A DNA stretch of 24,173 bases. Source: DASYSA01 sp036003885. Its GTDB lineage: Bacteria; Acidobacteriota; Blastocatellia; UBA7656. The notes beneath the pieces are model-generated. The model saw only the letters and a list, made by a program, of their open reading frames with translations, was not told the DNA's origin and did not search any database. The translations under genes were made by a program, and so were the position numbers. Location of the stretch: positions 1-24,173 of the forward strand of contig DASYSA010000392.1 of assembly GCA_036003885.1 (NCBI GenBank), read 5' to 3'. Shown in pieces: positions 15,044-23,256 of this stretch (within the stretch, counting starts at the first letter, position 1; the number at the start of each line of letters is the position of its first letter).

Positions 15044-16540
15044 ATGGCAGCGACACCCAAAGATGCAGCAGCAATCATTCTACTCAAGGATCCTGCAGAC
15101 CCAAAAGTGTTTTGGGTAAAACGCAGTCCGAAGCTCGCGTTCATGGGCGGCTTTCACACCTTTCCGGGAGGTCAACTCGACAAGGGTGACGGAACCATCA
15201 AAGTGGCAGGCCTCGATGACGAAGACGAAGCAAAGATGCGCGTCTGCGCCGTCAGGGAGCTGTTTGAAGAGGTCGGCACACTAATAGCCCGCGGCGCCGA
15301 GCGGATCTCCCCGGGCCGTCTGGCAGCCCAGAGGCTGGAGTTGGAGGGCGGCACGAAAACCCTCAAGCAAATCCTCGATGACGATAGGGTTCAGATCGAC
15401 GCTGAGTCGCTGCCGGCTGCAGGCCGCTGGGTAACTCCCCCGTTCGCTCCCCGAAGGTTTGATACCTGGTTCTTCCTGGGGTGGCTGCCCGAAGGGCAGG
15501 AGCCGACAGTCACTCCGGGCGAACTCGAGCTTGGCGAGTGGATCAGGCCGGCCGATGCGCTTGCTCGATGGAAACGCGGCGAAATCGTTATGGCTCCGCC
15601 GACCCTTTACATCATCAGGACGCTAGCGGCAAACGCGGGCCGGGTCGATCAGCTTCCGTCCGCCCTCTCCTCAATACCAGAGGCTCGTCAGGGCATGGTT
15701 CGACGCATCGAGTTCCGCGCGGGAATATTCTTCTACCCGCTGAAGACTCCCACGCTGCCGCCCGCCACCCACACGAACTGCTACATCATTGGGGGCGACG
15801 AGTTGATCGTAATCGATCCTGCGTCGCCCTACGAAGAAGAACAGAAGGAGCTGGATATCCTGATCGACAGCCTGCTGGCCGAGGGGCGCAAGGTGCGCGA
15901 GATCTTTGTCACCCACCATCACCACGATCACGTGGCCGGAGTCGATCACCTTCGCAATCGTCTGGGCGTCCCGGTGGCCGCGCATCGGCTCACCGCCGAT
16001 CGGCTCTCGAACTACCTCAACATCGACCGATTCGTTGAGGACAACGAGCTGATCCACCTTCCAGGTGACCCTGGCTGGCGCGTCCGCGTCCTGCATACGC
16101 CCGGACACACCCGTGGGCATCTGTGCTTCTATGAGGAGATTAGTGGCGCTATCCTCACAGGCGACCTGATTGCAGGTATCGGGACCGTGGTTATCGACCC
16201 GCCTGAAGGCAATATGGTGCAGTACTACGCCTCACTCAATCGCTTGCTTGAATTGCCCAGGTTGTCCTCGCTGTTACCCGCGCACGGCCCGGCCATCGGT
16301 TCTGCGCGCGACAAGATCGCAGAGTACATCCAGCATCGCAACATGCGTGAGAGCAAGATCCTTGAGGCGGTGCGGGGGGGAGCCGGGACCGCGCCTGAGA
16401 TAGTTGAGTCGGCCTATACAGACGTTTCTCCGGTGATGTATGGGTTGGCGGAACGATCCACGGTTGCGCACCTCGAGAAGTTGGTAGAGGAACGGCTGGT
16501 GAGTCGCGAGGGCGACCGATATCGAGTGTTGAATGGATGA
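15044..16540 (+). CDS. Nudix hydrolase fused to a metallo-beta-lactamase-fold hydrolase
   Basis: 498 aa from the ATG at 15044. The frame extends upstream only through the heptamer repeat, so that part is rejected. There is no Shine-Dalgarno and TATATT ends eight bases before the ATG, so a leaderless mRNA is possible. Residues 1-205 are a Nudix domain: FMGGFHTFPGGQLDKGD (33-49) and RELFEEVGTL (71-80), with roughly 14 extra residues inside the Nudix box, as in NUDT19-like enzymes that cleave CoA or other nucleotide diphosphates. Residues about 220-430 are an MBL domain with H291-x-H293-x-D295-H296, H355, D374 and H414 as metal ligands, then a C-terminal winged-helix tail like LACTB2. Both active sites look intact; the joint substrate is unknown. 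Confidence 0.92.
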   Translation: MAATPKDAAAIILLKDPADPKVFWVKRSPKLAFMGGFHTFPGGQLDKGDGTIKVAGLDDEDEAKMRVCAVRELFEEVGTLIARGAERISPGRLAAQRLELEGGTKTLKQILDDDRVQIDAESLPAAGRWVTPPFAPRRFDTWFFLGWLPEGQEPTVTPGELELGEWIRPADALARWKRGEIVMAPPTLYIIRTLAANAGRVDQLPSALSSIPEARQGMVRRIEFRAGIFFYPLKTPTLPPATHTNCYIIGGDELIVIDPASPYEEEQKELDILIDSLLAEGRKVREIFVTHHHHDHVAGVDHLRNRLGVPVAAHRLTADRLSNYLNIDRFVEDNELIHLPGDPGWRVRVLHTPGHTRGHLCFYEEISGAILTGDLIAGIGTVVIDPPEGNMVQYYASLNRLLELPRLSSLLPAHGPAIGSARDKIAEYIQHRNMRESKILEAVRGGAGTAPEIVESAYTDVSPVMYGLAERSTVAHLEKLVEERLVSREGDRYRVLNG

Positions 16541-16644
16541 TATCTGCTTCGCCATCTCACCCGGCGACGTATCCGGTGAGCAGTTGATCACGTGTTGGCA
16601 GGACTCCCGCGCTGACCCTAGAATATGGATGAGGCAGCAAAATT

Positions 16645-17253
16645 ATGAAGCGATCCCTTGATAGCGCGTTAGTCTTGGTCGATATCCAGAATGACTTCTG
16701 CCCCGGCGGCGCGCTGGCAGTAGCCAAGGGCGACGAAACGGTGGCCGTGGCAAACAGTCTCATGCCCCATTTCCCGCTCATCATCTCGACCCAGGATTGG
16801 CACCCGATCAATCACGTCTCCTTCAAGGAACGAGGCGGTCCGTGGCCGCCGCATTGTGTACAGGGGACACAGGGCGCCGACCTTCATCCGGCTCTTAACA
16901 GAACAAGAATAGGTCATTACTTCTTCAAGGCTTCATCCGTAGACAACGATGCGTATTCGGAGTTCGAGGGAACGGACGACAAAGGACGGTCCCTGGATGA
17001 AGTGTTGAGAAGCTATGAGGTAACGAGGTTGTATGTCGTGGGGCTTGCGACGGACTACTGCGTGCGTGCAACTGTGCTTGACGGCGTGAGCCGCGGTTAT
17101 CAGGTCTACGTGTGCACGGACGGAGTCAGAGCTGTGAATGTGGATGCCCGGGATGGTGAGAAGGCGTTAGAAGAGATGTCGAGTGCCGGAGTGCATCTCG
17201 TAACCAGTGCCGAGATCCTGCAATCCGAACTGGCAGGATTCGCGCCGAGTTGA
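16645..17253 (+). CDS. pncA: Nicotinamidase (PncA-like)
   Basis: 202 aa, the usual length. Hydrolyses nicotinamide to nicotinate in NAD salvage. The catalytic triad is complete: D13 (LVDIQNDFCPGG), K95 (FFKASS) and C139 (ATDYCVRATVLD). Metal ligands D51, H53 and H70 lie in TQDWHP and WPPHCVQGT. The ATG has GAGG about ten bases upstream. It begins 104 bp after the Nudix-MBL gene, with a weak hairpin (16556-16580, no T-run) between, and 85 bp before the aminotransferase. A functional link to NAD turnover through the Nudix gene is possible but unproven. Confidence 0.95.
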   Translation: MKRSLDSALVLVDIQNDFCPGGALAVAKGDETVAVANSLMPHFPLIISTQDWHPINHVSFKERGGPWPPHCVQGTQGADLHPALNRTRIGHYFFKASSVDNDAYSEFEGTDDKGRSLDEVLRSYEVTRLYVVGLATDYCVRATVLDGVSRGYQVYVCTDGVRAVNVDARDGEKALEEMSSAGVHLVTSAEILQSELAGFAPS

Positions 17254-17326
17254 GTTGCAGGAAAAGAGTACCGCCTGGATTGATCTCTTCCGTGACGTGA
17301 CTTTGTCGCAGCAGTGGCTCGTAGCA

Positions 17327-17332
17327 AGGAGG
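17327..17332 (+). promoter_or_regulatory. Shine-Dalgarno deciding a TTG start
   Basis: AGGAGG is placed six bases before TTG 17339, an optimal distance. The longer in-frame extension to 17207 overlaps pncA and lacks family residues, so this site fixes the aminotransferase start. Confidence 0.8.
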
Positions 17333-17338
17333 TTGGCA

Positions 17339-18496
17339 TTGCAAACACTCAAGCGTCCCCAGCCTGATATTCGGTCAATCGCGCGTACCGTCCCTCCGAG
17401 TGGCAATCTGGTGCAGGGCCAGAATGACGTTTCGCTTCACCCCGAATTGGCGCGATCCCTTAGCGAAGTTGTAGCCGAGGGATTGAATCACTACAGCTTC
17501 TTCGAGGGAGTTGACGAACTGCGACGAGCGGTGGCGGAGAAGATACTGCGAGGGAATGGAGTGAGGGTCGACGCCGACAAGCGCCCTCTGGAACTATTAA
17601 TCACTCCCGGAGCTACAGGAGGATTTGTCTCCGCCGCTCACACATACCTGCGCGGGGGCTCGGCGATCATGTTTGAGCCCTACTACCCATATCATAAGAG
17701 AATACTGGAGACCTGCGACACACGCGTGGATATGGTGAAGTTGCGAGGCGACGACCTCGAGTTGGACCTGGACGAACTTCGTCGCGTGTGCCGCGAAGGG
17801 GCGGCGAGGGCCGATCACCCGACAAAGGCGATCATCGCATGTTCACCCGCTAACCCGACCGGTCGCGTGTTTACCCGTGTTGAACTGGAGGCCATTGTCG
17901 AATGTGCCCATGAGTTCGACCTGCTAATCATATCGGACGAAGTGTATGAGCACTTCGCGATTGCGGCTTCGGACCACATTTCACCGGCCTCGATGCAAGC
18001 GGGCTTCGAACGCACGATCACGGTGAACTCATTCTCGAAGGCCTGGGCGATCTCCGGCTGGAGACTGGGATATGCCTATGGGCCTGGGCACCTGATTGGG
18101 AAGCTGGCGAACCTGGGCAACATCTACTATGTATGCACTCCGACTCCCCTTCAGCACGCCCTCGCTCGTGTCTTGCTCAAACTGCCTGAGTACTACGATC
18201 GACTCAGATCGGACTTCGCTGGCAAACGCGAGATACTTCGAAATGCGCTGGATCGATCCGGTTTCAGGATCTATCCGTCCCGCTCGGCCTTCTACATCTG
18301 GACCCGGATTCCAGCCCGGTTTCCCGATGCGAGCGAGTTGAATGAGTTTCTTTTGAAGGAGGCCGGCGTAGCGGGTGTTCCGGGAAGTGCCTTCATGGAG
18401 GATCCCGAGGAAGATGTGTACATGCGATTATGCTTCGCCCGCGAAGATGCAATGCTCGAAGCCGCCGCTCATCGTATCGCGAACGCTCTAGCGTGA
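17339..18496 (+). CDS. PLP-dependent aminotransferase, class I/II
   Basis: 385 aa from TTG 17339, a normal length for a fold-type I aminotransferase. Visible family features are NHYSFFEGVDELRRAVAEK near residues 50-68, the TPGATGGF turn, FEPYYPYH with the PLP-stacking aromatic, the NPTG motif (172-175), SDEVYE with Asp200 and Tyr203, and the Schiff-base Lys234 in SFSKAWAISGWRLG. A C-terminal RLCFA arginine would bind the substrate carboxylate. It resembles the aspartate/aromatic aminotransferase branch; the amino donor cannot be stated. It follows pncA in the same direction and ends four bases before a heptamer hairpin that could terminate transcription. Confidence 0.92.
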   Translation: MQTLKRPQPDIRSIARTVPPSGNLVQGQNDVSLHPELARSLSEVVAEGLNHYSFFEGVDELRRAVAEKILRGNGVRVDADKRPLELLITPGATGGFVSAAHTYLRGGSAIMFEPYYPYHKRILETCDTRVDMVKLRGDDLELDLDELRRVCREGAARADHPTKAIIACSPANPTGRVFTRVELEAIVECAHEFDLLIISDEVYEHFAIAASDHISPASMQAGFERTITVNSFSKAWAISGWRLGYAYGPGHLIGKLANLGNIYYVCTPTPLQHALARVLLKLPEYYDRLRSDFAGKREILRNALDRSGFRIYPSRSAFYIWTRIPARFPDASELNEFLLKEAGVAGVPGSAFMEDPEEDVYMRLCFAREDAMLEAAAHRIANALA

Positions 18497-18500
18497 CGAG

Positions 18501-18570
18501 GAGTGCTGAGTCCTGAGTCCTGAGTTCTGAGTCCTGAGTCCTGAGTGCTGAGGACTCAGAACTCAGGACT
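18501..18570. repeat. Inverted heptamer tandem array, site 3 (GAGTCCT units)
   Basis: Seven units GAGT(C/T/G)CT run from 18501 to 18549, followed directly by the inverted units GAGGACT, CAGAACT and CAGGACT (18550-18570). Bases 18515-18535 and 18551-18571 form a perfect 21-bp stem with a 15-nt loop. The array fills the 84-bp space between two convergent genes (stops at 18496 and 18581), where it may act as a two-way transcription barrier, although it lacks T-runs. Confidence 0.95.
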
Positions 18571-18580
18571 CTCCCTCCCC

Positions 18581-21400
18581 TCAGCGTGTCAATGACACGC
18601 TCGCCGATAGGGCGCCGTTGGCGTTCCGCACCTGGACGCTGTGGGTCGTGCCGCTTGTGACCACTTTGGCCGGCTTCAACCCGCCTGGCGTGCTAAGGGC
18701 CGTCTTGGCCACGATCAAAAGGTCGCCGTTGCGCACAAGAGTAAAGGACTCCCTTCCATCAACAATAAGTACCGCCCCGGCCGTGATGTTCGAACCCGCA
18801 GCTTGCATCCTCAAGCCTTTCTTCTTGAACTGCAGGTCGATGATCTGAGGACCAGTAGAGCTCACATTCGACGCAGCGCTCTCGGTCCCGCTTCCGTAGA
18901 ACGCCGTCATCGTGTAATAGAAGATCTGCGCCGAGCCTGCTGGAGCGGGCAAATTATCCGTGAACGACGTCTGGCCTGCGGTCGCTATACCCACGATGTT
19001 TGCAAGCGAGAGGGGAACGGTGGGAGTCGTCGCCCTGTAGATCACATAACCTATGAGACCCGCCGCCTGCTCCGGTTCTACCGATTCTGACTCGATCGAG
19101 TCGCCGAGGAACGAAAGGGGCGTGATGGACAGATCCGTGGCAGCCAGGTTGGAAGGTCCGCCGGGTGACGCGGCGGGAGCCGTCCAAACCAACCGCGCCT
19201 GATGCGAAGCTGAGGCAGCCACTATGGTTATTGAGCTCTGGACCGCTTTCACTCGATTCTGCCCATCGCGCGCAGTAAAGGTAACGAGTAATCGGCCGGT
19301 TGCGCTCGCTGCCGGAGTCACAACCAGATCGCCCCTTCCATTGCCCCTGTCGGTGAACACGCCACCCTGCACCGCCGTTGCAGTCCAGTGTATGTCGGTG
19401 TTGGTGCCGTTGGCAGCGATCACGTTGAGAGTATTCGACTGGCCGGCAATGGCTGTGACCAACGCCGGCGCCTTTGCCTTGAACAACTCGTCCTGCGGCG
19501 TACTCGTTCCGCGCAATCGGAAGACGGTCAGCAACTGATCGGGATCATTACAGACCAACAGCATCTCGGACGTATAGACGCCTGGCGCCGGCGGTGAAAA
19601 TCCGACCGTCATCACAAATCCCTCGCCCGGCTTGAAGACGGCCGGCAGAACGGGAACGCCACTCACCGAGAACGGCAACGCTGGGCTCGACATGCTGGAT
19701 ATTATCAAGTCGGCATCTCCGGTGTTGTTTGCCACGACGAGTGTTGACGAAGTTCCGCTCGGGAAGTTTATGATGACCGCGCTGAGATCAAGGTTGGGCA
19801 CTGGAACCGCCGTTCCGGTGCCGCGAAGGTTCACTACCAGACTGGGAGTCACAGCGTCGTTGCTCCCAATCGCGAAACTTCCGGTGAAGAGCTGCGTGGC
19901 CGCCGGCGAGAATTTGACCATGAGATCGAAGGTTCCGGCTGGGGCCACGGTTATGGGAACGGCAGGCTTATCGACAATTGAGAACGGGGCCGCCGGATCG
20001 CTGATCGATGAAATCACCAGATTGGCGCCGCCGGTGTTCGATATCGTCAATGCCAGTGTGAGACTGGTCCGAACGGTCCCGAACTCCAGCGGATTAGGCG
20101 ACGCGTTGATGATCGGAACGGGAGGAGGAGGTGGGTTCGGAGTTGTGACTCCCGCAATATTTGAGGGCGCCGAGTTGCCGAAATTGTTGAACGACAACAC
20201 GCGATAGAAGTAGGTCGTGTTCGCGACTACCGCTAGATCGCTGAAAGTCGTTTCGTTGGAGCCGACGGTTGCTATTTCGTTGAATGCGAACCCATCCAGG
20301 CTGCGTTCAATTCTGAAGCCGAGTTCGTTAGAGGAATTGTCCGTCCATGTCAGCCGTACTTCCGTCGCCGAGATTGCTGCCGCGACCAGGTCCGAGGGTG
20401 GATTCGGGGCCAGCGGAATGGAAGGCTCAAGGAAGATAGTGAAGTCGCCTGCGTCACCGCCGAATCCGTCTACGACTATGAAATAGGTAATCCCCGTCGT
20501 GAGATTGCGCCGCAGGGTCTCAGCCACTCCGGCCCCGCCGAAGTCAGCGCTCGAGCAACCGGTGAGACTCGCGCAGTTGGTGACTATATAGATCGAAGTA
20601 TCATATTCTCCGCTGGGCGTAACCGTCAGAACATAATTCTGGGAATCGGCCGGTGTGAATTGATAGACAACATCGGCGCCGCTTCCTGACTGGCGTGACC
20701 TCAAGCAAGGTACATCGGGATTCAAGTCATTGGCGGCGCCAAAGGTCGTCGCAGATGCGCTGAAGGGCAGGCGGCTCGCCTCAATGACAGTGGGTGAGGC
20801 ACAAGTGTCATTAGGCGGCACGCCCCTCCGCAGCGAGAAATGAAATGGTCCGAAGTTCCCCGGGCTGCTGCCGTCGACTACGATGAAATAATTCGTCCCG
20901 GCGTTCAGTGTCGGAGTCACCGATTCGCCCTTTGAGGTCCCGTTGATGTTTGCACCCGCCACACACGTCGTCGCCGGGTTCGCGCAATCGGTCACAACAT
21001 AGAGCGAAACATCAAATCCGATGCCGGTGGGCGTGACTCCTATGGTGTACCTGTCGGTCGCTGCCGGCGTAAAAGAGAAGACCACGTCAGGCCCTGCGCC
21101 CGCCGCACAGCCGAGCAATCCGGGGTCGATGTCATTCGCCGCTCCCTCTGTCGTCCCATCAGTTGAGAAAGGCAGGGACGCGGGACTGATCGCGGTAGCC
21201 GTCGCACAGGTGTCGCCTGCAACCAAGGCCGGCGAGATGATCGGATCTTTGACTCCGACTGCGCTCACCGTGCGGGCGAAGGGCCGTCCGATTCCCAGCC
21301 AATCGGCCCCTGCCAGAGCGACTATGACGATGATGAGAGAAAAGAACCAGAGGACAAGGCGCGACGGCAATTGCCGCTTGGTGTGTGGACTAGATTTCAT
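18581..21400 (-). CDS. Large secreted multi-domain beta-sandwich protein
   Basis: 939 aa. An N-terminal basic stretch and one hydrophobic helix (about 14-33) mark secretion. Two similar pre-peptidase-C-like domains follow (about 63-190 and 197-325), both with DTCA/S...LPFS...GAAND.(D/N)P...DVV(F/Y)(S/Q)FTP...YFIVVDG. Then come fibronectin type III (about 334-420), a proline run (PPPPP), two ASH/choice-of-anchor-D-like repeats (about 431-528 and 533-633, each with FSP and LRGT), a beta-rich region, a second fibronectin-like domain (about 745-835) and a C-terminal beta domain with VDGRESF and SVQVRNANG. No catalytic motif, LPXTG or sorting tag was seen. Probably an adhesive or structural surface protein. 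An AGCGTGTC/GACACGCT hairpin lies at 18583-18601, just inside the stop codon. The Shine-Dalgarno is weak (GGATGACC). Confidence 0.88.
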   Translation of the reverse strand: MKSSPHTKRQLPSRLVLWFFSLIIVIVALAGADWLGIGRPFARTVSAVGVKDPIISPALVAGDTCATATAISPASLPFSTDGTTEGAANDIDPGLLGCAAGAGPDVVFSFTPAATDRYTIGVTPTGIGFDVSLYVVTDCANPATTCVAGANINGTSKGESVTPTLNAGTNYFIVVDGSSPGNFGPFHFSLRRGVPPNDTCASPTVIEASRLPFSASATTFGAANDLNPDVPCLRSRQSGSGADVVYQFTPADSQNYVLTVTPSGEYDTSIYIVTNCASLTGCSSADFGGAGVAETLRRNLTTGITYFIVVDGFGGDAGDFTIFLEPSIPLAPNPPSDLVAAAISATEVRLTWTDNSSNELGFRIERSLDGFAFNEIATVGSNETTFSDLAVVANTTYFYRVLSFNNFGNSAPSNIAGVTTPNPPPPPVPIINASPNPLEFGTVRTSLTLALTISNTGGANLVISSISDPAAPFSIVDKPAVPITVAPAGTFDLMVKFSPAATQLFTGSFAIGSNDAVTPSLVVNLRGTGTAVPVPNLDLSAVIINFPSGTSSTLVVANNTGDADLIISSMSSPALPFSVSGVPVLPAVFKPGEGFVMTVGFSPPAPGVYTSEMLLVCNDPDQLLTVFRLRGTSTPQDELFKAKAPALVTAIAGQSNTLNVIAANGTNTDIHWTATAVQGGVFTDRGNGRGDLVVTPAASATGRLLVTFTARDGQNRVKAVQSSITIVAASASHQARLVWTAPAASPGGPSNLAATDLSITPLSFLGDSIESESVEPEQAAGLIGYVIYRATTPTVPLSLANIVGIATAGQTSFTDNLPAPAGSAQIFYYTMTAFYGSGTESAASNVSSTGPQIIDLQFKKKGLRMQAAGSNITAGAVLIVDGRESFTLVRNGDLLIVAKTALSTPGGLKPAKVVTSGTTHSVQVRNANGALSASVSLTR

Positions 21401-21521
21401 GAGAGGTCATCCCCATTGTTTGTGCTCACCCAAGGGGGCCGGAATTGGATTTCCGACGAGACGTTTGGGTGCGGAGTCATCTGCCTGCAATTGCCCCGAG
21501 CCAGGGCTTGAAGTGAGGGGC

Positions 21522-21551
21522 ATTATATCGAAACAGGAAGGTGGTTGGGAA
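21522..21551 (-). promoter_or_regulatory. Candidate promoter of the 939-aa secreted-protein gene
   Basis: A perfect TATAAT (21522-21527, minus strand) has TTCCCA (21546-21551, four of six against TTGACA) at 18-bp spacing. A start near 21515 would give a leader of about 115 nt. The -35 hexamer is the outermost part of the heptamer hairpin at 21546-21649. Confidence 0.5.
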
Positions 21552-21649
21552 ATGCGAAATGCGAATTTCGAAATGCGAATTTTCGAGAATTGGAATTCGC
21601 CGCATTTCGAATTTCGTCAAATTCGCATTTTCGCATTTCGCATTTCCCA
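21546..21649. repeat. Inverted heptamer tandem array, site 4 (GCGAAAT/GCGAATT units)
   Basis: Left arm units GGGAAAT, GCGAAAT, GCGAATT, TCGAAAT, GCGAATT occupy 21547-21581. The right arm carries the inverted units and ends GCATTTCGCATTTCCC. Bases 21546-21565 pair perfectly with 21630-21649 (20 bp), and a further 11 bp (AATGCGAATTT with its complement) pair after a small bulge. It is AT-richer than its surroundings and sits upstream of the 939-aa gene. Confidence 0.92.
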
Positions 21650-21693
21650 TCCTCGTGCTACAACGCCGGCGAGGAGGCCAGGCCATGCTCCCC

Positions 21694-21731
21694 AAGCGTG
21701 CGCACCCTGGGTACGCACGCTTCCAGCGTGC
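21694..21731. repeat. REP-like palindrome with two competing pairings
   Basis: AAGCGTGCG (21694-21702) pairs perfectly with CGCACGCTT (21714-21722). The same middle arm, as GCACGCT (21715-21721), also pairs with AGCGTGC (21725-21731) across three bases. The two folds exclude each other. The A-B-A' layout matches the one at 8328-8356. Confidence 0.6.
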
Positions 21732-22297
21732 ATCTCCGCAAGCCCCGAGCCTTCAATGAAGACGCGCGCCCCCACAGCACGCACGCCGGAATGGCGTCTC
21801 AATCGCCTTGATGCGACAATGCCGGCCGCCCACAAGGAAACGAACAAGCCACGGTTCGAGCCAGATAGAGCCTCAGCGTTTTTGCGACGCTGACGGATTT
21901 GGCCCAACGGCGGTCGCTGGAGCCAGCACCTGAGTTGACCCCAACGACGTGCTCGAGCCCACCTCGTCGTCCTCTTTGTCAGTGTAATGGAACAAGTTTA
22001 GTAAGGAATGGCAAGCGGTACTACAAACTTATCAAAAAGTGTACAAAGATATCGTGAATAATGTTGAGGGTAGACCGCGTGGGATGAGATATCCAGTGAA
22101 TGTCCTGCTGTCATCCGGCCTACAGCCTTGTGGCGTCTACTACCACGAGCAAGCGTTGAAGCGTCTTGTTGCAGGAATGCGAACGTCCCCAGGTTTGGCA
22201 CGGGATTGGTAGCCGCTGACTCATTGGCCTCCTCTCTTCAAGTCGCTCGGAACGTCGACCCCGAAATCAGTTGCGCTTCGACGTTTCTACGGACTTG
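21732..22297. other. Gene-poor stretch with a small palindrome and a possible short reading-frame remnant
   Basis: No gene with clear family features was found here. A 7-bp hairpin TCAGCGT/ACGCTGA lies at 21873-21879/21887-21893. On the plus strand a frame is open from 21988 to a TAG at 22210-22212 (75 codons with the stop) without an ATG before its middle. Its only early start is GTG 22039, giving 57 aa. The peptide looks protein-like (KEWQAVLQTYQKVYKDIV, then YHEQALKRLVAGMR), and this part is AT-richer than the flanks. It may be the remnant of a transferred gene. I do not recognise it. Confidence 0.3.
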
Positions 22298-23224
22298 CTA
22301 TCGCAACAACTGAACGAGCGTCGTCTGCACGGCCTCACCCCAAATGTCATAGCCCTTAGCCAGCGGGTGGAGATTATCAGGACGAAAAGCGTCGGGAAGA
22401 AAGGTGCCTGTCGCATCAAGGAACTTCGGGCCGATATCCAGGTAGAAGACGTGCTTCTGATCGTCCAGTTTTGAAATGATCCTGTTCGTCTCGGCGATCC
22501 TGTCGCGAACGGGTTCGCCCGGCACGCCGCGCGGGAAAATCCCAAGTAGCAGGATCTTCGCGTCTGGGAAACTGCGTCGCATCTCGAGTACGACCGCGCC
22601 TATGCCTTCGGCGATCTCCGCCGCTGTGTTGGCGCCCATGTTATTCGTACCAATCATGAGCATGACCGCTTTCGGCTGAAAGCCCTGGCCTTCGCCGTTA
22701 CGCAGACCCCAGAGCACGCCCTGTGTTGTGTCGCCGGCGATTGCAAAGTTCGCCGTGCGGATGTTGCCGAAGTACTTCTGGAAAATCTTCCTGTTGTCGT
22801 CGTTCTGCACCCACCAGTCAGTGATCGAATCGCCGTGCAGCAGCAGATCGATGTTTCCCGCCTTTGCGGTTGCGACGAAACCTTCGTGCCTCGGCCCCAT
22901 CCGCTGCACCGTCTGAGTGAACGTCGCGGCCGTGTTCAAGCGCGGGGGCTGCAGCAGAATTAGCGATTCATATTTCTTCAGCACAGGCGCAGACTGAGAC
23001 TTATCACTGGACATGAAACGCTTCAGCGCGGCGTTGATCTCAGTTAATTCATCAGCGCTGGGACGGAGCATTGCAACTGCCGGCGGTACAGGCGCGGGTG
23101 GCCCGATTCGCACCGGCGGATACGCACTGCGTCCGCCTGCGGGTGCCGCTCCTTGACCGGCAACGTTTGTGCAAGTAACGGCGATACTCGCTGCGATAAT
23201 CAGGATCTTGAATGCCCTGGTCAT
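22298..23224 (-). CDS. Secreted SGNH/GDSL family hydrolase
   Basis: 308 aa from the ATG at 23224 with AGGAG seven bases upstream. A signal peptide covers about residues 1-23 (hydrophobic core IIAASIAVTC, cleavage near VAGQ), then a Pro-rich linker. The four SGNH blocks are complete: HGDSITDWW with Ser133, NFAIAGDTTQ with Gly164, IGTNNMG with Asn194, and DNLHP with Asp283 and His286. The pattern GDSITDWW plus IGTNN fits the platelet-activating-factor acetylhydrolase beta/gamma-like branch of GDSL lipases/esterases, several of which act on acetylated sugars. The natural substrate is unknown. It is preceded by the glycine-rich surface-protein gene in the same direction. Confidence 0.93.
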   Translation of the reverse strand: MTRAFKILIIAASIAVTCTNVAGQGAAPAGGRSAYPPVRIGPPAPVPPAVAMLRPSADELTEINAALKRFMSSDKSQSAPVLKKYESLILLQPPRLNTAATFTQTVQRMGPRHEGFVATAKAGNIDLLLHGDSITDWWVQNDDNRKIFQKYFGNIRTANFAIAGDTTQGVLWGLRNGEGQGFQPKAVMLMIGTNNMGANTAAEIAEGIGAVVLEMRRSFPDAKILLLGIFPRGVPGEPVRDRIAETNRIISKLDDQKHVFYLDIGPKFLDATGTFLPDAFRPDNLHPLAKGYDIWGEAVQTTLVQLLR

Positions 23225-23256
23225 AGATTCTCCTATTCCCGTATATCAATCATGGA

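Noticed and set aside
14899..15044. Possible insertion-sequence ends formed by the inverted arms
   Set aside because: No transposase gene or target duplication lies between or beside the arms, and the arms are tandem heptamers rather than unique terminal repeats.
21021..21893. Plus-strand open frame of 290 codons crossing the start of the 939-aa gene
   Set aside because: It has no domain character, reads through the heptamer hairpin and is opposite a clear signal peptide and beta-sandwich domains.
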